A DNA stretch of 64,000 bases from Plantago ovata (GCA_028274465.1 CM051456.1:99849050-99913049), one strand, 5' to 3'; shown: positions 45,912-58,217, counted from the first letter of the stretch. Translations and numbers: made by a program. The notes: generated by a model from the sequence alone, not told the origin.

Positions 45912-46100
45912 TTGGAGGGCTCCAGGATGGAGGATTCCATAACACCGGCGGCTACTCTTGAGAATTCTACCTGCCACTACAACTCTACTAGTGGGGATGA
46001 GCGTGAAAGTAGTGACAATGAAGGCCATACGAGCAATGATGATACTAATGGAGGAGTTGTTCCTGTCCGACCTATGACTGAAACTACCACGCCTACCTGA
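45912..46100 (+). CDS. Element A small acidic ORF
   Basis: This 62-codon frame begins MEGSRMEDSITPAATLE and is rich in Asp, Glu, Ser and Asn (GDERESSDNEGHTSNDD). The same frame is conserved in B (61604-61813) and broken in C. A pyrimidine tract ending CTTCAACAG just upstream could be a splice acceptor joining it to the preceding ORF. Coding status is uncertain. Confidence 0.35.
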   Translation: MEGSRMEDSITPAATLENSTCHYNSTSGDERESSDNEGHTSNDDTNGGVVPVRPMTETTTPT

Positions 46101-47713
46101 AGACCTGATGACACCCTATAAAGCTCCCAGAGGAGGGCCAATAAATCACAAGCAGCATACTCAGCCGACCGAGGCCAAACCATGGGGTAACATCTAGTAT
46201 CACATCTTAATTCCTCATATTATTACTGCTAGGGACTAGCGTTAATTTCATGAGGGGGGATGGGATTTAAGTGATCTGATGTTGTTAGTTTGGAGCTTGG
46301 TATTGGTAGGATGAGTATAGTACCTCGCATGCTTTATCCGTCTGCATTTGCATTTGCACGTTTACTGCTTTCTCAGGTTTTTTTTTTTTTAGGTTGCATT
46401 CACTACATTCATCCTAGGATAGTCTTGCATGTTTTATATGGAGTTTATTTCCGAATATTTTCAACTTTTTTATTGGGTAGATCAACCAACTATGCCATTA
46501 ATCGTATGCTTCATCTCTATGAATTTGTTTGAGGTTTTTCTCGCTTCGCTTGTCACATTTATGTATTGCACTTAGTTGAGCTTGGTAGTCTCGACATCAC
46601 TTAGTGGTGTTTTCTCTACTGCGGTTCACGAAGGCCTTTATAATAGGATGATGCACGTTAGGGTCTTATGGTTGTTTTCCCGAGTAATTATGTACCTAAG
46701 AGGCAACAAGTCTTCACCATGCTTTGAGATTGCTAAATGCCTAGGAAGGAGGTAGAGTGAGGATGTGTGATCCTTTGTTTATAACCTATTCTTCCGAATA
46801 GGTTTGGGGAGGGGGTTACACCATCATTAGACTTGTTTCTATTTTTCATTTTCGTATCGTGAGTTTATTTTTCCTTTTCCGTAAATTTTGTACTCCAACC
46901 TATTCTTTCGAATAGGTTTGGGGAAGTCGTGTGAGTCATTTTGTTTCTCTTTTTGTTATGCTACTGCTGGCTAGAAAAATCGAAAAAAAGGAAAAAATTC
47001 CAGAAAAAAAAAAAGAGAAAAAAAGAATATGGAAAGAAAAAAAAAAGGAAAAAAGAAAAGACCCCAAAAAAGCAAAGAAGGGTCCAAAAAAGAAAAAGCC
47101 AAATAGCAGTTTAGCAAAGTGTTGAGTCTTATTTTCCATTTTTTGTAATGTTCGTAATCGTGTTGTAATTTTCTATTTTTTATCCTTTTTGTCTTGAGTG
47201 TCATCTGTTCTAGACCACCCTCGTCCTGCCATTCAGGAAGTGGTGAATAGCTTAAGACTTTACTTGAGAGACGGGTAGAATAGGGGAGAGTTATCTTTTA
47301 TAGGGAACCCTCCTTCGTTTGATGAGAGCCAGTACTGGTTCGACCTCTTTTGAGGAAAAGTCTTAACATGGTGGAACAGCAATAAGTCCTCAGTTTCATA
47401 GGCACGGGGCAACCATTCGTATCTTAGCATGCTTCATTACGTCGTCACTGACTAGGTCCAGGTAGAGAATGTTACGAGAGACTATCTTGTCTTGACATAA
47501 GTGCTTATGTGGATGTGTATAAGTCATTCGAGGTATTCTTCAACCTATATTCATGCTTTGATTCATATGGTTTTTGTTCATATGTTATTTGATAGATTCA
47601 GTAGATTAGTTCATTTTATTTGGCATGAAACTCCATTTTGTGTCTTGCATGTTTTTTGTATTAGAGTCTAGCTTAGTTGCTTGAGGACAAGCAAAGGTTC
47701 GGTTTGGGGAGTT
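46101..47713 (+). other. Element A 3' untranslated region and polypurine tract
   Basis: This is non-coding. Two AACCTATTC/GAATAGGTT hairpins lie at 46783-46804 and 46897-46918, each followed at once by TTGGGGA. An A/G-rich low-complexity tract runs over about 46975-47095. The polypurine tract TTTGGGGAGTT abuts the LTR at 47713. Homologous sequence occurs in element C, element 2 and, more distantly, element 4. Confidence 0.75.
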
Positions 47714-49030
47714 TGATGAACGTGTATTTTACACTTTCATTCGAGTCTTTTTTACCTATTTTAGCTATCCTCTATGTTAATTTAGCTATATTTTAATGCA
47801 TTTTATTAGAATAGTGTCACGTTTCCCTTTAGATTTTATTTTACAGGTTTTGGTTGAAATTCAAAGATTTCCGGGCAATTAAATTGAAGTTGACAAGGAA
47901 TCGGTGTTCCAGAAGCCTATTTGGAGTATCTCAAGGTTTCCGGATAGGATTTGGAGTCTAGGGGCCGAATCTGGAGGTTAGAAGACTACTAGAAGTCAGA
48001 AACCGAGTCCGAAAAGGGGAAGAAATCCAAAAACGCGTCGAAAATGCGGAATTCCGCGAGAAATTCTCTGGGGCGAACCGCCCCAGAGGTGGGACGAACC
48101 GCCCCACACCAGACGTACCGCCCGGTGTGTGGGGCGAACCGCCCCACAGTATTTCGGGGCCTATATATAGTTGCTCAGTTTTCTCCGAAAATCATATCTT
48201 TCCAGACCTACTTTCTCACCTCTCTCTATAGTTTTAGGTAGGAACTTCCCGGGGCCTGTCCTGGGAGTTCCGTAGCTTAGGGGATACTTTTTCATAGCAG
48301 TTTGGAGCTCGTAGGATCGCAATCATCCGGAGATTGACAACCTTCGGTAACTTTGTATCTTACAGTTTTATTCAACTTATTTTATTATATTCTTTCAACA
48401 TGTTTTCTTCTATGATTTCTGTTGATTGCATGCCTATTATGAGTAGCTAAATTTATCGTTGGTGGTAGTATGTGAATTCTTAGCGAAGGGAAGATAATCA
48501 TGCTAATGGCTATATCGCGCATTATACTCCGTGTCATTGCTTTATTTCGTTGATCAGGCACAGCCTAAATTCTCGTATGTTGTATTAATTATTTTGCGCA
48601 ATTGGACACTTGTCGACCATCAGACCAATTATCTTCGTAGTGTTGAATAATTACGGAACACATTAGGAGAATAGTGATTGACTTGTCAGACCAATTATCT
48701 TCGTAGTGCTTAATATTTGCAACAGGACACTAGATTGATTCAAAGATCTATATGCAAGACCGAGGAATTTATGCATGATTATCGACCCGTTATGTTAAGA
48801 AGGACCATACTATCACCAATCTCCATTATCTGCTAGAAACCCCCTTTTGCTATCTGTCTGCTGTTTTATATTCTCTTGTTAAATAGATAAAGCTAGTTAT
48901 AGTCCTGAGAGAACGACACTCGAGTCATTCTACTGCTACACTACGGTTTTCATTGTAGTTGTGGATTGCCTTTGGCTAAATAACAAATTTATTTGCGTGA
49001 ACTCGGAGCACGACATCCGCACGTTCATCA
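47714..49030 (+). repeat. Element A 3' LTR
   Basis: It matches the 5' LTR with about 20 visible differences. The array 48070-48148 has one more palindromic unit and the TATA box is at 48161-48170. It ends CGTTCATCA at 49030 and is followed by the TSD AACAC. Confidence 0.93.
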
Positions 49031-49035
49031 AACAC

Positions 49036-49343
49036 AATTGGACAATTCATTGATCAAAGATCTCCATGCAAGACCGAGGAATTTATGCATGATTATTAAC
49101 CCGTTATGCTTTGAATGACCATACTATCACCAATCTCCATTATCTGTTAAGAAAAACCTTTGCTAAGTCGTCAGCTGTTTTATATTCCCAAGTTAGATTT
49201 GATAAAGCTAGTTATAGTCCTTAGAGATCGACACTCGAGGTTATTCTACTGCTACACTACGGTTTTCGTTGTAGTTGTGAATTTCCTTTGGCTAAATACA
49301 AATTTATTTGATTAATTGGGACAGACAATCCTACGTTTCATCA
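49036..49343 (+). repeat. Element B 5' LTR, last part
   Basis: It continues the LTR interrupted at 40624: AATTGGACAATTCATTGATC onward to GTTTCATCA. The primer site TGGCGCCGTTGCCGGGGA follows at 49347-49364. Confidence 0.9.
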
Positions 49344-49488
49344 AATTGGCGCCGTTGCCGGGGACTATACTCCTTTTTTCTGTTTAATTTATTTATATTT
49401 TCAGCATTCAATTCCTAGTTCTAGTAGTTTTAGTTTTTCTATTTAATCTCTCTCTGATACTCGTTTCCTAGTTTGTTACAGATAGTGT

Positions 49489-49923
49489 ATGCCACATACA
49501 CGATCTAGAGGATCACCGCTTGCTGATTCAATTGCTGAGATCGAAAGAGTCTACAACCAAAGAAGGCGACTACTTCAAAGGCGTGAACTAGAGGAAATAG
49601 AGGATACCGATTTCTGTGAATCTCTACACAGTCTTTTCAAGGAAATCAACGGAATGGCAGAAGCTAGACCACTGAAAGCATGGGTTCAACCCTCCAAGGA
49701 TCGTGTGAGGGGACCGGCGATTGTTCTTTCGTCTGCAACTCGAGATCTGGAAATCAAGAACCACGCATTCCAACAACTTCCGAGGTTCTATGGCTTAGCA
49801 AGGGAAGATGTGATGGGGTACTTGCACGATATCGATGAGTTCGTCAACCAACTCCCACGACCCGGAGCTGAAATAACAACGGATGAGTTGAGGATGAAGG
49901 TTTTTGCTATGGGGCTTGGCGAC
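49489..49923 (+). pseudogene. Element B gag, N-terminal part
   Basis: MPHTRSRGSPLADSIAEIER through MKVFAMGLGD, closely related to elements A and C. It is cut by element C at 49923. The continuation at 58218 has a one-base deletion soon after (GCCAATCATGG where A has GCCAAGTCATGG) that brings an immediate stop, and another missing base near 58287. The gene would therefore be broken even without element C. Confidence 0.88.
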
Positions 49924-51189
49924 TGATGAATGTGTATTTTACACTTTCATTCGAGTCTTTTTCACCTAATTTAGCTATCCTCAATGTTAATTTAGCTATA
50001 TTTTAGTACATTTTATTAGAATAGTGTCACGTTTCCCTTTAGATTTTATTTTACAGGTTTTGGTTGAAATTCGGGGAATTACGGGCATTTATATTGAAGT
50101 CTACAAGGAATTGGTGTTCCAGAAGCATATTTGGAGTATCTGAAGGTTTCCGGATAGGATTTGGAGTCTAGGGGCCGAATCTGGAGGTTAGAAGGCCATT
50201 AGAAGTCTGAAACCGAGTCCGAAAAGGTGAAGAAATCCAAATCCGCGTCGAAAAACACGGAAATTCCGCGAAATACTGGGGGGCGAACCGCCCCGTGTCT
50301 CGGCGAACCGCCCCAGAGATATTTCGGGCCTATATATAGTTGCGAGTTTTCTCTCCGAAAATCATATCTTTCCAAGCCTACTTTCTCACCTCTCTCTATA
50401 GTTTTAGGTAGGAACTTCCCGGGACCTGTCCTGGGAGTTCCATAGCTTAGGGGATACTTTTTCATAGAAGATTGGAGCGCGTAGGATCACAATCACCCGG
50501 AGATTGACAACCTTCGGTAACTTTGTATCTTACAACTTTTATCTACTTATTTTATATATTCTTTCAATATGTTTTCTTCTATGATTGCTATTGATTGCAT
50601 GCACATTATGATTAGCTAAATTTATCGTTGGTGGTAGTATGTGAATTCTTAGCGAGGGAAGATAATCATGCTAATGGCTATATCGCGCATTATACTCCGT
50701 GTCATTGCTTTATTTCGTTGATGAGTTGAACACCAAAATTCTCGTATGTTGTATTGATCATTATGCACACTAGGACACTTGTCGGCCAATCAGACCAAAT
50801 TATCTTCGTAGTGTTGAATGATTACGGAACACAATAGGACGTTAGTTGTTGACAGGTCAGACCCATATTATCTTCGTAGTGCACAATACTTACAACAGGA
50901 CCCAAGATTCATTCAAAGATCTCTATGCAAGACCGAGGAATTTATGCATGATTATCGACCCATTATGTTAAGAAGGACCATACTATCACCAACCTCCATT
51001 ATCTGCTTGAAAACCCCTATTGCTTTTTATTTGTTGTTTTATATTCTCTTGTTAAATAGATAAAGCTAGTTATAGTCCTGAGAGAACGACACTCGAGTCA
51101 TTCTACCGCTACACTACGGTTTTCGTTGTAGTTGTGGATTGCCTTTGGCTAAATACAGATTTATTTGACTGAATCTGACACGTTCGTCA
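49924..51189 (+). repeat. Element C 5' LTR with promoter
   Basis: It starts TGATGAATGTG and ends CACGTTCGTCA. Its palindrome array is short (50278-50325, two C-type units) and the TATA box is at 50330-50339. The primer site TGGCGCCGTTGCCGGGGA begins at 51193. Confidence 0.93.
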
Positions 51190-51354
51190 AATTGGCGCCG
51201 TTGCCGGGGACTATACTCCTTTTTTCTGTTTAATTTGTTTTTATTTACAGCTTTAGATTCCTAATTCTATTAGTTTTAGTTTTCCTTTTTAATTTCTCTC
51301 TCTGCTTTCCTAGTTTGTTTCTAATTACTTTACCTAGTCTGTCACAGACTGTGT

Positions 51355-53515
51355 ATGCCGCATACACGTTCTGCAGGAACACCGCTTGCTAATTCAATTG
51401 CTGAGATCGATAGAGTCTACCACCAGAGAAGGCGACTACTTGAAAGGCGTGCACTAGAGGAAATAGAGGAAACCGATTTCTCTGAATCTCTAAAATTAGT
51501 CTATTCAAGGAAATCGACGGAATGGCAGAAGCTAGACCACTGAAGGCATGGGTACAACCCACCAAGGATCGTATGAGGGGACCGGCGATTGTTCTTTCGC
51601 CCGCAACCCGAGATCTGGAAATCAAGAACCACGCATTCCAACAACTTCCGAGGTTCTATGGCTTATCAAGGGAAGATGTGATGGGGTACTTGAACGATAT
51701 CGATGATTTCGTCAATCAACTCCCACGACCCGGAGCTGACATAACAATGGATGAGTTGAGGATGAATGTTTTTGCAATGGGACTCGGCGACAGAGCCAAG
51801 TCATGGCTGAGTTCTCTACCAGCCGGCTCGCTGGACACTTGGGAAAAGGTTTTTCAGCTTTCATGGAGAAATACTTCCCACACACTCTGACTACCGCGCT
51901 AAAGGCGCAGATCACTGGATTCAAGCAGGACTATGATGAGACCATCTACACCGCGTTCGAGAGGTTCCAAGATCTCACGAACAAGTTCCCTCACCATGGT
52001 TTTGAACTCTCCGACCTAGTCCAACACTTCTAGAATGGACTAACCTTCGAGAACCAACAAGTGGTGGATTTCCAATGCCGAGGCAATATTTGGGAGGAAA
52101 CCGCAGAAGCCGTCTGGGCAGTTGTCGAAAGGCTTGCTAAGGGTTCGCAGTTCAAGGACCCAAGAGCAATGGTTAGGAGACGTGGACCTGAAGCTCCACC
52201 GACTCAAGAAGCCCCTATGTACAGGGGGAATGGGGATCAATTCGAGTGCTTTACCAACGAATTGAAGCAAGTCCTCAAGTGCGCCACCGGAACAACTGTT
52301 TCGAACGAAGTATGCCGAATATGCAAGAACTATGGGCATGGGGCTCATATGTGTAGATCGGAGTTGGCATACGATGATGGCAACTGGACTCGAGGAGGCG
52401 AAGAAGAAGCCTTTGCTACGGAGTTTGGTACTCAAGAAGTTAGCTACGGACAAGACGGTAGGAATCCTCGAGGTGGATTCTGGAGAAGAGGATACCGCAA
52501 CAATCAAGGATATGCACCGGCTAACCAAACCTATGGACCTAACCAAGACCGTAGTAGGCTGAACTATGGTAATGATCACTGCGAAAACCCCGCTCCGAAA
52601 GAGCCACCGAAGTCGAAGACGGCTCTACTGATGGAGAACTTGCAGAAGATGGTTGATCACACACAAAGTTTTCTCAAACGGTATGAAGAAGATTCTGAGA
52701 AGACTAGGGCAAGGCTCGATAGGTTGGAAGAGAGCACTAGGCTTTCCCATCAAAAGATGCAAGAGTTGATCGACCGAGGAGCAAGTAGGGAACAAGGCAA
52801 ACTGCCTAGCAACACTGAGAAGTCATTGTCCATTGACTTAGTGGGTGATCTACCTGTTGAAATCACCATCAAGAAGGTTACTAAGTGCGAGAGTTGCAAG
52901 AGGGACCTACCTCCACAAGCCGAAGAAGAAGGAAAGTACCTTAGTACCAACAAGAGTGAAGAGGAGCAAGAGGATTCCGAGCCACTCCCTCAAAGTTTCG
53001 ATATTAAGGTCGGGATTGTGGAGCTTGAAGATGTCCAAGCCACACTAGACACTGGATCCTACTCTAATGTGCTCCCTTTGAACGTTTTCGAGAAGAGTAA
53101 CCTTGGAGAACTAACTGTGCATAAGGCTATTGTGCAACTGGCGGATGGATCCCTTGTGAAACCCAAAGGCGTTGTGAAGAATGTATTAGTCAAAATTGGT
53201 GAAGCTACTGTCCACACCGATTTTGTAATTATGCCAGCATCAGCACCAGGAACGGGGGATGTCATACTCTTAGGACGAACATTCTTGACCAAAATACGCT
53301 CAGTGATGGACATCTACTGAAGGACTTGCACTATCGAAGTGGATGGCAAGCAACACGTGTTGCAAGCCATAACTGATCCACCTGATCCACCCGATACTTC
53401 TATCACTATTGATTACAGTGGTCTTAACGTCTATGTTCACTCTTATTCACAGGATCAAAGCACGGGAAGGAGAGTCATGACGGGGAAGTCTAGTACCCAC
53501 AGAAGGAAAAGATAG
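51355..53515 (+). pseudogene. Element C gag-protease (frameshifts and stops)
   Basis: The start is MPHTRSAGTPLANSIAEIDR. Breaks are a shift near 51495, a shift near 51850, TAG at 52031-52033 (in QHF*NGL) and TGA at 53318-53320 near the end of the protease. The zinc knuckle CRICKNYGHGAHMC, the coiled coil and the protease (ATLDTGSYSNVLPLNVFEKS, VILLGRTFLTKIRSVMD) are intact in the long frame 52061-53320. Despite very young LTRs the gene is already broken, so its source copy may have been defective. Confidence 0.88.
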
Positions 53516-53558
53516 GCGAAGACAGGGGTCGAGTCAGAGACCTTAAACAATGGCGCTA

Positions 53559-53576
53559 TCCGGGAGGCAACCCGGA
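53559..53576 (+). other. Post-stop hairpin with AGGCAA loop (element C)
   Basis: TCCGGG-AGGCAA-CCCGGA, identical to element A, about 45 bases after the end of the frame. Confidence 0.8.
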
Positions 53577-53779
53577 ATTTTTATCGCTTTCTTTACTGCT
53601 TTTTCTGCATGCATTTCATTCTTGAACTATTTGCTTCTCATATGCGAATTTGTTCTTATGTGTGTCGTATATGCTTTTGTTTGAGTGAGATTTTTCGAGT
53701 GGTTTTTTAAAAAAAATTAGTTTCGGGGTTTAAACCGCATTTTCTGACTTCGGGACCCGTCTCCCCGCATTTGGGAGCA

Positions 53780-53838
53780 CGGGGCGAACCGCCCCACCTG
53801 GGGGGCGAACCGCCCCATGGTGGGGCGAACCGCCCCAC
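53780..53838 (+). promoter_or_regulatory. Element C internal GC palindrome array
   Basis: Three GGGGCGAACCGCCCC units, C type as in its LTRs, followed by a C/T-rich leader. Confidence 0.7.
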
Positions 53839-54069
53839 AGTCCCAGATCTTAAAAAACGCGGATTTCAACACCAAATCATTATTTTCTTCATTCTTCTTC
53901 ATCCATACTCCCAAAGACCCGAATAGTGCGATTTCTCTTCAAAATCTTCATAACTTCTTCGTTTCTTGACCAAATTGAGTGTTCTTTAGCTTGATTCGAA
54001 GCCTATTACATGATCTATCATCCTAACTGATCAGATTTCATCCTAATTCGTTAGATTTGCAGATCTGAG

Positions 54070-54612
54070 GTATCATCTTTAAGAACCCTAATTTTCAAAT
54101 TTGGGGGTTTTCTATTTTGAGCTTCAATTATGCTTGTTTGATGCATGGGTATGTTGTTTATGTGATTAGACATGTTATTTACTATCAATTGCATGCTCAA
54201 TTTTGCTTAAATTGTTGATTTGGGTATTTTGCTATTAGATGATATATCTTGTTATGCATTATGTCTTTATCTTTGATTTACAACATATGGATATGTTTAT
54301 TGATGTAATATTGGTGGATTTGACGATAGAATGCTTATTAGTTGAGAATGAGGATTTATGCTGTTGAATTTTTGCGCTGCTATGGTATGAATTGGAACCT
54401 TGTTATCAAGGGTATTGGTTGTCTAGTAAGAACATGATGTGATGTATTGCATGTAGTAGTTACATTGATATGTTGCATGATGAAGTAGCTAGGCTAGACA
54501 TTGTGGTTTGGGGAGTTCAATTGTTGATTTTACCACTTGTGTGTCTCGTTTTTACACTAGCATATCTTTGAGTCTGTTTTGAGTCGTACGAGGTGCTAAT
54601 CGCTGTTTGTAG
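54070..54612 (+). other. Predicted leader intron of element C
   Basis: Donor TCTGAG|GTATCATC and acceptor TGTTTGTAG|GTACC bound 543 bases. The branch-point-like motif is weaker than in A (TGCTAAT). Confidence 0.6.
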
Positions 54613-55000
54613 GTACCATACTAAGGGAAGGGAGTATTCCCGTATGATTGCTGTGAAGAACCATGTCAAGGAAGGTGATCTCGCTAGATGTGCGTTCGAG
54701 CCAAGGGGTTTGGCAGCAACGTCGTGGATTATCCGAGAGGAGGAGTTAGAATACACCTGGAGTAAGGACTCCTATGCCTATTCATGCACCACCGAAGGGT
54801 CAGAAACCACTATTATGTCAGCACTCCATCACGAGGACTACAGAGTTCAAGTGAATAGGAAGGCACCGGGATAGTCTTGCCGCGACGGATTCGATCTTGA
54901 GTCCGAAGTTGCTCGAAGGTTCCGAAGCGCTAGCTTGGTTCCAAAACGTAATGACATGGGTACCCAGCACCTTGTTGGGGTGCCCCTTGCCTGCCTCTAA
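54613..55000 (+). pseudogene. Element C second ORF (one stop)
   Basis: It corresponds to 45346-45733 of element A, with EEELEYTWSKDSYAYSCTTEG conserved and TAG at 54872-54874. The remaining frame ends PKRNDMGTQHLVGVPLACL at TAA 54998-55000. The acidic ORF that follows in A and B is also broken here (stop near 55320). Confidence 0.45.
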
Positions 55001-56960
55001 AAGGAGCATAACATTGATATTGGGAGCATCAACTGTAGAGAATGTGGACAAAATTGGAGAAAAAGGTAGAAGACTTCTGAGTATCCGAACAGCTAACTGA
55101 AACCTTCTGGTGGAGTGAACCGTTGGAGGGGGAGGTCCTGATACCACTGCCCTTTTCCCTTCAATAGTTCACATCCTATTGGAGGGCTACAGGATGGAGA
55201 ATTCCATAACAGCGGCGGTTAATCTTAAGAATTCAACCTGCCACTACAACTCTACTAGTGAGGATGTGCGTGACAGTAGTGACAATGAAGACAAGAGGGA
55301 CGATGATGATACCGATGGTTGAATTTGTCCTATCTGAACTTTTGATGGAACTACTGCCACAACCACAAGTCCCGATGATCATATATGAAGCTCCCAGAAG
55401 AGGCCCAATAACTCAAGAGCAGCATACTCAGCCGACCGAGGCCAAACCATGGGGTAACATCTAGTATCATATCTTATTTCCTCATTTTCTTACTGCTAGG
55501 GACTAGCGTTAATTTCATGAGGGGGGATGGGATGTAAGTGATTTGATGTTGTTAGTTTGGAATTGGTAGGATGAGTATAGTACCTCGCATGCTTTATCCG
55601 TCTGCATTTGCAATTACACGTTTACTGCTTTTTTAGATTTTTTAGGTTGCATTTCATTGCATTCATCCTAGGATAGTCTTGCATGTTTTATATGGAGTTT
55701 ATTGCCGGATTTTTTGAACTTTTATATTGGGTAGATCAACTAACTATGCCATTAATCGTATGCTTCATCTCTATGAATTTGTTTGAGGTTTTTCTCGCTT
55801 GGCTTGTCACATTTATGTATTGCACTTAGTTGAGCTAGGTAGTCTCGACATCACTTAGTGGTGTTTTCTCTACTGCGGTTCACGAAGGCCTTTATAATAG
55901 GATGATGCATGTTAGGGTCTTATGGTTGTTTTCCCGAGTAATTATGTACCTAAGAGGCAACAAGTCTTCACCATGCTTTGAGATTGCTAAATGCCTAGGA
56001 AGGAGGTAGTGTGAGGTTGTGTGATCCTTTGTTTATAACCTATTCTTCCGAATAGGTTTGGGGAGGGGGTTACACCATCTTTAGACTTGTTTCTGTTTTC
56101 ATTTTTCGTATCGTGAGTTTATTTTTCCTTTTCCGTAATTTTGTAATCCAACCTATTCTTTCGAATAGGTTTGCGGAAGTCGTGTGAGTCATTTTGTTTC
56201 TCTTTTTGTTATGCTACTGCTGGCTAGAAAAAAATCAAAAAAAAGAAAGAAAAATTCCAGAAGAAAAAAAGAAAAGGAAAAAAGAATCTGGAAAGAAAAA
56301 AAAGAAAAAAAAGAGAAGACCCAAAAAAGCAAAGAAGGGTCCAAAAAATAAAGCCAAATAGCAGTTTAGCAAAGTTTGAGTCTTTTCCATTTTTCGTATT
56401 GTTTGTAATTGTGTTTTTCTATTTTTTATCTTTTTTTGTCTTAAGTGTCGTCTGTTCTAGACCACCCTCGCCCTGCCATTCAGGAAGTGGTGAATAGCTT
56501 AAGAATTTACTTGAGAGATGGGTAGAATAGGGGAGTGTAATCTTTTATAGGGAACCCTCCTTCGTTTGATGAGAGCCAGTACTAGTTCAACCTCTTTTGA
56601 GGGAAAGTCTTAACATGGTGGAACAGCATTAAGTCCTCAGCTTCATAGGCACGGGACAACCATTCGTATCTTAGCATGCATCATTACGTCGTCACTGACT
56701 AGGTCCAGGTAGAGAATGTTACGAGAGACTATCTTGTCTTGACATAAGTGCTTATGTGGATGTGTATAAGTCAATCGAGGTATTCTTCAACCTATATTCA
56801 TGCTTTGATTTATATGGTTTTTGTTCATTTGTTATTTGATAGATTCAGTAGATTAGTTCATTTTATTTGGCATGAAACTCCATTTTTGAGTCTTGCATGT
56901 TTTTGTATTAGAGTCTAGCTTAGTTGCTTGAGGACAAGCAAAGGTTCGGTTTGGGGAGTT
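55001..56960 (+). other. Element C 3' untranslated region and polypurine tract
   Basis: Same organisation as in element A: AACCTATTC/GAATAGGTT hairpins at about 56037-56058 and 56152-56173, an A/G-rich tract at about 56225-56330, and a TTTGGGGAGTT tract next to the LTR. No convincing ORF. Confidence 0.75.
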
Positions 56961-58217
56961 TGATGAATGTGTATTTTACACTTTCATTCGAGTCTTTTTC
57001 ACCTAATTTAGCTATCCTCTATGTTAATTTAGCTATATTTTAGTACATTTTATTAGAATAGTGTCACGTTTCCCTTTAGATTTTATTTTACAGGTTTTGG
57101 TTGAAATTCGGGGAATTACGGGCATTTATATTGAAGTCTACAAGGAATTGGTGTTCCAGAAGCATATTTGGAGTATCTGAAGGTTTCCGGATAGGATTTG
57201 GAGTCTAGGGGCCGAATCTGGAGGTTAGAAGGCCATTAGAAGTGTGAAACCGAGTCCGAAAAGGTGAAGAAATCCAAATCCGCGTCGAAAAACGCGAAAT
57301 TCCGCGAAATACTGGGGGGCGAACCGCCCCGTGTCTCGGGCGAACCGCCCCAGAGATATTTCGGGCCTATATATAGTTGCGAGTTTTCTCTCCGAAAATC
57401 ATATCTTTCCAAGCCTACTTTCTCACCTCTCTCTATAGTTTTAGGTAGGAACTTCCCGGGGCCTGTCCTGGGAGTTCCATAGCTTAGGGGATTAGCAGAT
57501 TGGAGCGCGTAGGATCACAATCACCCGGAGATTGACAACCTTCGGTAACTTTGTATCTTACAACTTTTATCTACTTATTTTATATATTCTTTCAATATGT
57601 TTTCTTCTATGATTGCTATTGATTGCATGCACATTATGAGTAGCTAAATTTATCGTTGGTGGTAGTATGTGAATTCTTAGCGAGGGAAGATAATCATGCT
57701 AATGGCTATATCGCGCATTATACTCCGTGTCATTGCTTTATTTCGTTGATGAGTTGAACACCAAAATTCTCGTATGTTGTATTGATCATTATGCACACTA
57801 GGACACTTGTCGGCCAATCAGACCAAATTATCTTCGTAGTGTTGAATGATTACGGAACACAATAGGACGTTAGTTGTTGACAGGTCAGACCCATATTATC
57901 TTCGTAGTGCACAATACTTACAACAGGACCCAAGATTCATTCAAAGATCTCTATGCAAGACCGAGGAATTTATGCATGATTATCGACCCATTATGTTAAG
58001 AAGGACCATACTATCACCAACCTCCATTATCTGCTTGAAAACCCCTATTGCTTTTTATTTGTTGTTTTATATTCTCTTGTTAAATAGATAAAGCTAGTTA
58101 TAGTCCTGAGAGAACGACACTCGAGTCATTCTACCGCTACACTACGGTTTTCGTTGTAGTTGTGGATTGCCTTTGGCTAAATACAAATTTATTTGACTGA
58201 ATCTGACACGTTCGTCA
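56961..58217 (+). repeat. Element C 3' LTR
   Basis: Near-identical to the 5' LTR; the largest difference is a small deletion near 57491 (GGGATTAGCAG). Array 57314-57353 and TATA box 57367-57376. It ends CACGTTCGTCA and is followed by GCGAC. Confidence 0.93.

Larger units (their letters stand above)
40625..49030 (+). mobile_element. Element A: full-length non-autonomous family A element
   Basis: The element is 8,406 bp with LTRs at 40625-41922 and 47714-49030, and TSD AACAC at 40620-40624 and 49031-49035. It lies inside the 5' LTR of element B. Contents in order are a primer site, leader, gag-protease (broken), the AGGCAA hairpin, an internal palindrome array, a leader with an intron, a second ORF, a small acidic ORF, a 3' UTR with two hairpins and a polypurine tract. 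No RT, RNase H or integrase is present. Confidence 0.93.
49924..58217 (+). mobile_element. Element C: full-length, young family A element
   Basis: The element is 8,294 bp with LTRs at 49924-51189 and 56961-58217, and TSD GCGAC at 49919-49923 and 58218-58222. It is inserted in the gag of element B. It has the same layout as element A, again with no RT, RNase H or integrase. The two LTRs differ at only about eight sites by eye, the fewest in the window, so it is the youngest datable insertion here. Confidence 0.94.

Noticed and set aside
52040-52579. A 179-codon minus-strand frame in element C, repeated in B at 58470-59225
   Set aside because: It is antisense to gag, and its conservation follows from gag conservation.
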